Below are positions 56,421 to 64,000 of a DNA stretch of 64,000 nucleotides, piece after piece. The notes under the pieces were generated by a model. It saw only the letters and a program-made list of their open reading frames with translations, did no database searches and had not been told where the DNA came from. Position numbers and translations under genes: made by a program. The first letter of the stretch is position 1. Each line of letters begins with the position of its first letter. Origin of the DNA: Cyprinodon diabolis (taxonomy: Eukaryota > Chordata > Actinopteri > Cyprinodontiformes > Cyprinodontidae); the NCBI GenBank assembly GCA_030533445.1, contig CM060081.1:20443611-20507610 (forward strand), in the 5' to 3' direction.

Positions 56421-57059
56421 ACAAGTAATTTCCTCCTTAACCAGAGATTTGCAGCAGTGACTATTGAGAGCTTCAGCATCAGACTCAAAATAGTTGTGAT
56501 GCGTTATGCTACATTCTCCCGGAAAACGATTTGAGCTGCAAAGAATAGCTGCTGCTTCACCATTGATGCTTGTCCATATTAAGGTCAGAAGAACCTAAAG
56601 AGCATCTTTGATCCTCTTGAGGAGTGTGAAGCAAAGTGTGTACAAAGTTATCTGATGCATTTGCTGCTCTTGTGTTCAGTAACCGTGACTTGTAAGGCTA
56701 TATTTGCAGTGATAAGTGGGTGAAAAGTAGTTTTAATATGTTTTTAAGCAAGAAGGTCCACCTCAAAACATTGTGCAGTAAGTTCATCAAGATTAAGATC
56801 CTGCCTTAAAATATTATTTTGCTGTCAAAGCCGCAGACCCCCACATGCCGGCGGTGCGCTGTCAGGGGTAATCCTCAACAGAAGCTGCCTCAGGCTGAGT
56901 CGTGGATTTTCCGCTACTCTTTGTGGCAGCTGGAATGGATGTTAACTTTTTCACAGGCATTTGGTACTTCAGGAAACCGCGATAATAAAAGCAAACATAT
57001 TTTTCGTCATTTTAAGTTAATTTAGGCATTAATACACTGTTTCAGCGGAGACTGGGTCA

Positions 57060-57235
57060 TGGGGGTAGCAGTCTCAGCTGAGGCTCCCAGACTTCCCTCT
57101 CCACAGACACCTCCTCCAGCTATCTCCAGCTATGCTGGGGGAAGCCCGAGGTGCTCCCAGGCCAGCTGAGAGACATGGTCCCTCCAGCGTGACCTGGGTC
57201 GTCCCCTGGGCCTCCTCCAGGTGAGACATGCCTAT
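57060..57235 (-). repeat. Non-LTR retrotransposon 3' coding fragment, minus strand
   Basis: On the minus strand, CATGTCTCTCAGCTGGCCTG, GGGAGCACCTCGGGCTTCCC and GGGAAGTCTGGG followed by CTGCTACCCCCATGACCC matches the very common 3' end of the coding region of a teleost LINE. Only about 175 bp is present. Confidence 0.65.
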
Positions 57236-58139
57236 AACCGTTTTTAATTCAAATGTATTTTTTGGTAGAATTACTCTTAAGAGGCTTGGTATTTCATGAT
57301 CCAGAGCTGGGTTTTTGACAGCAAACTTTAAAACCAGTGGCTTATACTTTACTGCTAAGTGACCTTTGACATTTTTGTTCAACGGTGGTGCTTAACCTGT
57401 GCTATATCTGGATATTACATTATACCACGTTAATGCACATTAATCTTTTAAAGTGCAGCCAGAAAACTTTAAACTGGCCTTGCACATTATGGAGGTGGGT
57501 GCTCTATATTCAGAGCTAAGAACTCCTTTTACACAGAGTCCAGTGCATGCCCATCTTTTTCTCTAAGGGGGTCCGATTGTGGCTTTTTACTGATTAGTGT
57601 GGAGACTGATTTATTTTTTAGCTGCCTGGTGCTTCTTGGTTAGAGACTCAATTGATCGAAAGACCATTTTCACAGCAAAATAGTCTGGGGGACTGAATTC
57701 AGTTGGGCAAGGCCACCAAATCTATTTAGTTTAAGGCACTTTCACTCTGAACTTTTGGAATGTATTGTGAATTATATGTATGTCCAATGCAGCAGGAAAG
57801 AAAAGGGTGACAGAGGGGGAAACACAGGATCGCATCACGCTATACAATCTTGGGGGGGGACTATTGGACATTATTTGTCTTCACTTTCTTGTTGAATGTC
57901 CAATACAACTAAAAGTGCATTTGTTTTGGATAATTGTTATAAAAAAAAGCAGCCCATGAGCGTCTGCTCTTGATAATGCAAGCGTAGAAGAAGAAATGTG
58001 CTGTTTACCTGTGCAAAGAAAGAAACAACGAAAGCCGTGGTTTCCGTAGGCTCGTGAACTTGCAGGCGCACGCTTTTAGGAAATCCTATTCACTACTGTT
58101 TATGCTCTAAAAACATTCTAAATGACTTCGTTTCGAGTA

Positions 58140-58405
58140 AATTATGGAAGATACCCACTCAGGAACCTTGGAATACATTGGACGAGCAGTATGGAGGAAT
58201 ATTGACACATTTTTTGTGGACTTTTATGGACCTTTCTGCCTCGGGCACCATAGACCTCCATTATTTGAATGTCAGCAGACAGCAAGAAGCCTCCCAGGTC
58301 TCCAGATGCATTTGAGATATCAAAAAAGTACTCCAGAGTGTTGTTCAGCATGGGGGTGAGTAGAAAATGAAGGCTAATCATGTTTTGGGTGTACTATTCC
58401 TTTAA
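58140..58405. repeat. Miniature element fragment
   Basis: GGACTTTTATGGACCTTTCTG, CATAGACCTCCATTATTTG and the end GTTTTGGGTGTACTATTCC plus TTTAA match a teleost MITE whose end is TTAAAGGAATAGT-like. The left end is missing. Confidence 0.55.
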
Positions 58406-61190
58406 CAGCTAGATTAAACCATTGCTTTTCGATATAAAATGGTGGTCTAATCATTCTTTTCAAAGACTTTCTCTCTGTAAATCATACATTTAAGTCAAGT
58501 CAGCATCACTTCTTTACTCTCTTGCTGGTAAAACATTTGCACAGCATGCCCTATGGAACAGGGTAGGCTATACATTTCTAGGTTGAACGGAGTTGGCTTG
58601 CTGGGTTTGAAGAGTTAAGTTGACTTTTCATACCTGGCCAAACAAAGCAGGACTATCTGAGGAAGCACAATCCTAATAGAACTCGACCGAATAGCTCTGG
58701 AGTTAAAGTGCCTTAAATTACTAGATTTGCTCTCAGGTCACTGTGGGGGTGATAAGCGTGTAGCCTTAGTATGAGGCTATCATGGGCACTTTTCCTTGGA
58801 ATTCTCCAATGACTGATCCACCCAGTGGCTCCTCTACCTAAAATACAAACATACTACATGTATAAACTGCCTGAAGGAGACATGGTCTGTCATTTCAGCA
58901 CATCCTGCACATCTCTGTTTTTGTAAATGGTGATCACACAAACATGCAAAACTGCAAAGTACAGCCTGGGGGGGATTATTATATATTTTTTTCTTTTACA
59001 AAAATGTGCATGCTTAGATATAACGCTGGTGATATATATATATGTTGGAAAACTGTATATGTAAGTTTTAAAAGTGTCTAGACACACTAACTAGGAATTT
59101 ATAATCACAGTTTTATACTAGAAGAGCCCTTACTTCATAAATTGTTCCTCTTCTACCAGTTGTGGAATACAGGGAGGTTTGATCTGGAGCAATGCCCACT
59201 AAGGTATGGCTAAGGTACTGAATATATTTATAGTGATACACCTCATACCCATTTTTCTCATGGCAAACGTGGTTGAAAGTGTTTAGATTAGTGTGAAGAG
59301 GGTGGTATGTGACTTAGTTTGATACCTTTCAGATTTCCTGTTTTGCAAAATCTGGCATTTTTTCCTGTAACACCTTGCCTTCTAAATCTGAGAGATAATA
59401 TACAACGCTTACATTTGATATTTTTCAAAAAATAAAATTTTTGACTGACTGAATAAACACACTTCCTCTATAAGCTTTGCTCCAGCCCTGCTGTTAAGTT
59501 GTTACAGTGGGGGAGAGGATCCATCGTTAAAGTAATTAAAAGCAGGTTTGCTCTTCCCTCTACGACTAGTTAAAACTCTCTACTGTGGGTGCAGCTGCCC
59601 ACTGAACCACAAGCTTACACTGATAAACATAATTATATTAGGGCAGATAATGGCTAATGCTAGCTCAAGGAGGTAAAAAGATGATCCTGTTAGGAGCTTA
59701 GATTTTTCCTCTATTAAATTTATTTTTTTCTAATGCCTGTATGGCTGATGGACTAGTGCTATTAGAGATGCTTGTTTGCTTGAGGCAACACAGTTGCCGT
59801 AAACATTGCTCCACTATACTTTATACCTGACTGTTGCAAGCTCAGGCAAATGTCTTCATGTGATCAATGGTACCAAAGAATGTCTCAATGCATTCTCATC
59901 AAAAACCAAGGTGCATTTAGACTTCTTTTGATGTTTTCAAATAAACACACTTACCTTTTGATGCTGTAAAACATAATCATGTAGGGACACACTTTGAGTT
60001 TCATTGGTATTTTGTTGTTTTTAGTCAGAAATACAGCAGATCCATTTAAAGTTCAGTCAATAGTACTATGTGTAGATGTGTCAAAATCTTTTACTGGTAC
60101 TGTGTATCAAACTGATGGTCAAGTTGCCCAACATTGACATTATTGTAGTTGTAAGGACAGGGCTTTATAATTCGAAAGTATTAAGATTTTTTTCCCCATT
60201 ATTTTTATATATTGAATTCTATGATCTGGGGTTTTGTTGAGGAAAAAATAGTAGTTTAAAGAAAAAAAGGCAGACTGCAATTGAGTTTTTCCCTAGTTTG
60301 TACAAAATATTATGAAATATATATAAGTATTTTCTAAATCAGAGTTATGTATTAAGACTGAAATGTATTATATATATAAGCTCATGGACAAAAGCACACC
60401 TTTCTTGATGTAGCAGCAAAAGTAATATACACATATTTGCCTTGCTAAAGTATTGATAACTCTTAACTTTTTAAGAACTTCAAATCACTGCTACCACCAG
60501 ACTAAAGTGTTTTTTTGGAGGGAACTTTATGTGATAGGACAGCAAAAAGGACTAAATACTGCAATTATGGACTGGAAGGGACAATATGCAGTTTTTTCAA
60601 TTTTTTAAGCCTACCTTACACAATCACAGTTTCGTGCATTTAAAGCTTTAAGACTTTCAGTGTATTTTAGATACTTTGTTTTCCTTCTGTCCTTTCAGTT
60701 TAGAAAACTGTCAGATGCATGAGATGTAAGGGTGCAATTGTCAGTAAAAATTTCTTAAATAAGATCTAAACAAATCTAAATCGTCATATAATGGGTAATG
60801 TAAGGTGAAACACTACATGCATATCTGTTGTTGTCCTTTTTTTAATTAATTTGATTTTAAATATTTTAAGAAAGGGCAAACATTGGCATCCCTTTTACTA
60901 GGTATGCTCTTCTGGCTAAACTTGCAACAAGATTACTAAGGTAGGACAAAGTTTACCATCCCAAAATATGTGTTTCTGGTGTTCAAGTAAAAAAGAAAAA
61001 GAAGCAAGCAGTTTCAGCAGTTTTAAGCATCACCGTGTAATTGTGTACAAAATCACAGGGCTGCACTTTGCAGAGGGCTGTAAAATTACAGCACTGTGCA
61101 AATATTTACAGTGCAAATATTTTCCACCTTACATTTTCGGCTGTCATGACAAAATGTTGACACCACTAGTTGGAATTTTAGCTGGGTTCT

Positions 61191-61193
<3 letters not shown>

Positions 61194-61268
<75 letters not shown>
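61194..61268. repeat. (TA)n microsatellite
   Basis: About 36 perfect TA dinucleotides; both strands give artificial YIYIYI frames. Confidence 0.97.
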
Positions 61269-61270
<2 letters not shown>

Positions 61271-62895
61271 TGTAGCACTGATAGTGTATATTTAGGGTGT
61301 TGAGTTCCAGCCTCAAGCTTTTAATCCCTTCTAACAATCATATGATTGCCCTGTGATTTAGCTCTTGATACCTTCACAAAAACATTGTTTCTACTGAAGA
61401 GAGGCTCTTACACAGCATGATGCTGTGACGGCTGTGGTTGTGATGGGCCTTTTTTGTTAGATAAATGGTCATGTCTTGGTGGTCTCAGGTGTAACATACC
61501 ACTTAAATAAAGCTTCTTAAAATGTTCAAGACTATTATTTTACACCCAATATTTATTTCACCCTTAATACTACTTAATTTTATTGATTTTTTTACCGATT
61601 TGTCAGGTAGTATTTTGGTTTTTACACATTTTTTATTAGCAAGCCCGCTATGGCCTTAAAAAACAACTGCATATATATAAAATAAATTGCTAGCAAAAAT
61701 TTTATTTATGGGGATCAGAGTATCAGAGAGCTAAATATAAATGAAGGCTACTTTTTAGATTTTTTTGCTGCATTGAAACCTTTGTAAAAATATTGATATC
61801 CTTCCTGTTAGTTTGTCTGTCACATAAAATCCAAATTAAAATACATTACGGTTTGAGGTTGTAATGGTCAAAACATTTAAAATGGTTGGAGATAATACTT
61901 TCGCAAATGTCTTATGCACCGATCCACTAAGAATGTAATTTTTTGGTTTTCTTTGTGTGTTTAATAAGACATTGCTTGTTATTTCAACTTCATTAAAACT
62001 AAATGTAAGGCATTTTGGTTTTCATCATTCAGCTTTAAGTAGTAGATTGCAGTAAAGGCCTTTTACAAACCTCAGATCTTGTGAAACATCTGTAATTCTT
62101 GTATGTGGCTTGTGATACGTAGTATAAATTCAAGGTGTAAACATTACATACTTACTACACTCTATTTTCACAGCAAATATCAGCAGCTCCTATTTATGAT
62201 GAAATATGCTTTGCAACATAAAAAACAACATGAATCTGTCCTAAAGCTTTTTAATACAATAGAAAACAATGCTCTGTGGGGAATTTACTTCCTATTAACA
62301 CAATAGATACAGTTAAAAAATTTGAACAACTACCGTGTTATAGGTTGCTAAATTTTTTTATTTTCTAGAACACAAATTGACACCCATTACATTTATCAAA
62401 TCTATGAAAACATCTGTTTTATTTAATATTTTTTGAGCTTTTCATTTGAACTCACTTCTCTGTTTTTTATTTATTTATGTATGTTGCATTTAAATGTACT
62501 GTAATTCACAATATATTATGTTGATTTTTTAAAGATAAGGTGAAGCTGAAATGTCCCATATATGTGTGCATTTTTATGATGAATGTTATTAAAAAATACA
62601 AAAAAAGCTCATTCAGGGCTTGTTTTATAAAAGGAAAAAAAAATGCATATTGATGGTTTTAAAATTGCCTTCAATTATCCAATTAAAATCTTTCTATTGA
62701 TGTTTCTATTTTATAATTAGGTATTTATTTATATAGCAGTTATTGAAAATACACACCTGATTATGTTAATTATGATGTTTTTTATGTTATAAATTATAAA
62801 AAAAGACAATTTCTCATCTTACAGTTTAGGCTATGGTGTTACTGTAATACTATTGTATTATACAGATATCTCTGTGAGACTCTTCTGAAAGATTT

Positions 62896-62901
62896 AATAA
62901 A
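62896..62901 (+). terminator. Candidate polyadenylation signal
   Basis: AATAAA followed 25 to 50 bases later by a GT-rich region (CTGTGTGGGTTTGTTTTTTC at 62931-62950), the usual arrangement of a vertebrate cleavage site. It is the strongest such pair downstream of the stop, but 7.3 kb away. Confidence 0.45.
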
Positions 62902-62950
62902 GGTTCATATTGAAACCTTTTAATCAGCTTCTGTGTGGGTTTGTTTTTTC

Positions 62951-64000
62951 TGGTCTTACGCACAAATCTTTCGGTGAGAGAGACTTTTATTTATATTTTA
63001 ATTAGTCTGAGGAGATTTCTCCCATACTGCACAGAAAGAAGGAGAAGAGCACCATACATGCTGAATAAGTAACCTGCAGACTGCACAGGACAAATGCTGT
63101 GAAGGTTCCCTCAGGAGGTACAAATATAAAACAGAAATATTCTTTTGCAGGGGTTGCCTTGGCAAACAGATCATCTTTTGATGCTGAATATTTTTCTTGG
63201 CCTTCTGTTCAGCAGCTGAATGTTTCTTGAGAGAGGGAACTCAGGAGAATACAATCATTGCAAAACTATTTGATTCTATAAAATAAATTCATATTCGCAA
63301 CTTGAAGCATTAATTATATTCTAAAACTATTGCTAAAGTTCTTCAGAGGATATATTTATGTTCTGTTACTTTCTAAAAAAATTGTGGTTCACATTTTCCA
63401 GTGTCTGTCTTTTTCCTAACACAATTTTTCTGATGTTTGTCCTTTTCTGTTTATTCCGGAATGCAGAAATAATAATAATGAAACAGTCACACCCAAATTA
63501 AGTGTTCTAGTTTATGTTCAGAAGGCCAGCTGCAATTGCTGTTGGTCCTGTGACCAGGTTACCATTATATAAACAGCCTATGAAAACACTGTGAATATAT
63601 GAAACTGTAGTTGTTAGAGGATATACAGTTAAATTAGCGATTATAATATCTATGAAATCCAAAAAGAAGCTATTGCTGTAGCTTACACCACTATGTGTAC
63701 CTAAGGCAGGCATTTGGCATTTAAGGGTTTGTGAGAAACCTCAAAATTTAAACAGGGTTGGTGAATTCTGAATTATATTTTGTCTGTTAAAAAAACATAA
63801 AAAGATAATTATCTGAGCAATCATTTATGCTGATCAATCTGCAATAAATGCCATGAAAGCTGTACAAAACAAAATTTTGTTTTGTATAATCTCTGTATAT
63901 ACAAAATGACAGTAAAAGTTATCTAAGTCTAAAATAAGGTAAACATAAGGTATGACCTTAGGAGTCTGTAGTTCTAAGCTCCCTGTAAAAAGTTAGATAC
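62951..64000. other. Downstream flank, nothing recognised
   Basis: AT-rich sequence with no exon, repeat ends or RNA gene that I can support. Confidence 0.55.

Larger units (their letters stand above)
55599..62950 (+). other. cntn4: Candidate 3' untranslated region and flank of the contactin gene
   Basis: No open frame with family features follows the stop. The sequence is AT-rich and carries old repeat fragments (56215-56420, 57060-57235, 58140-58405) and a (TA)n tract. Possible polyadenylation signals are ATTAAA near 56133, AATAAA at 59431-59436 and 59452-59457, and AATAAA at 62896-62901. The transcript end cannot be settled from sequence alone; a 3' UTR ending at 62.9 kb would be about 7.3 kb. 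Confidence 0.4.

Noticed and set aside
60968..61337. Frames with YIYIYI runs on both strands
   Set aside because: They are translations of the (TA)n tract.

Overview
The window looks like AT-rich intronic and 3'-flanking DNA from a ray-finned (most likely teleost) fish. That inference rests on vertebrate-style GT-AG exons 71 to 235 bp long spread over more than 50 kb, and on the repeats: L2-type LINEs, tRNA-derived SINEs, several hAT-type and TTAA-type DNA elements, Tc1-like fragments and short solo LTRs, a mixture typical of teleosts. I cannot name the species.

There is one real gene, on the + strand: the 3' half of a contactin (GPI-anchored neuronal cell-adhesion molecule of the immunoglobulin superfamily). 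Twelve coding exons from about 4784 to the stop at 55596-55598 encode the end of Ig domain 5, all of Ig6, four fibronectin type III domains and a C-terminal hydrophobic GPI-attachment signal. The exons join with intact reading frame (in-window phases 1-0-1-1-1-0-1-0-1-0-1) into 572 codons plus stop. The protein belongs to the contactin 3/4/6 subgroup. By remembered family sequence it is closest overall to contactin-4, but the FN4 and tail part shares several residues with contactin-6, so the paralog assignment is provisional. The promoter, signal peptide and Ig1 to Ig4 lie upstream of the window.

Layout: 1-4783 intron with an old ~2.5-kb hAT-like element; 4784-5646 two Ig exons; 5647-16814 an 11-kb intron with few repeats; 16815-16932 end of Ig6; 16933-29811 a 13-kb intron packed with nested transposons, a solo LTR and a decayed L2 LINE; 29812-39248 the FN1, FN2 and first FN3 exons separated by repeat-bearing introns; 39249-50350 an 11-kb intron with SINEs, a solo LTR, two hAT/TTAA-type elements and microsatellites; 50351-55598 the rest of FN3, FN4 and the GPI-signal exon; 55599-about 62950 a candidate long 3' UTR with old repeat fragments, ending near an AATAAA with a GT-rich downstream region; then unannotated flank.

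Nearly all long open frames outside the twelve exons are chance frames or pieces of transposons. I saw no second host gene, no structural RNA gene and no prokaryote-type system. The most notable material besides the gene is the set of mobile elements whose ends and target-site duplications can be read directly, including a 412-bp element with a long, compact hairpin about 200 bp upstream of an FN2 exon.
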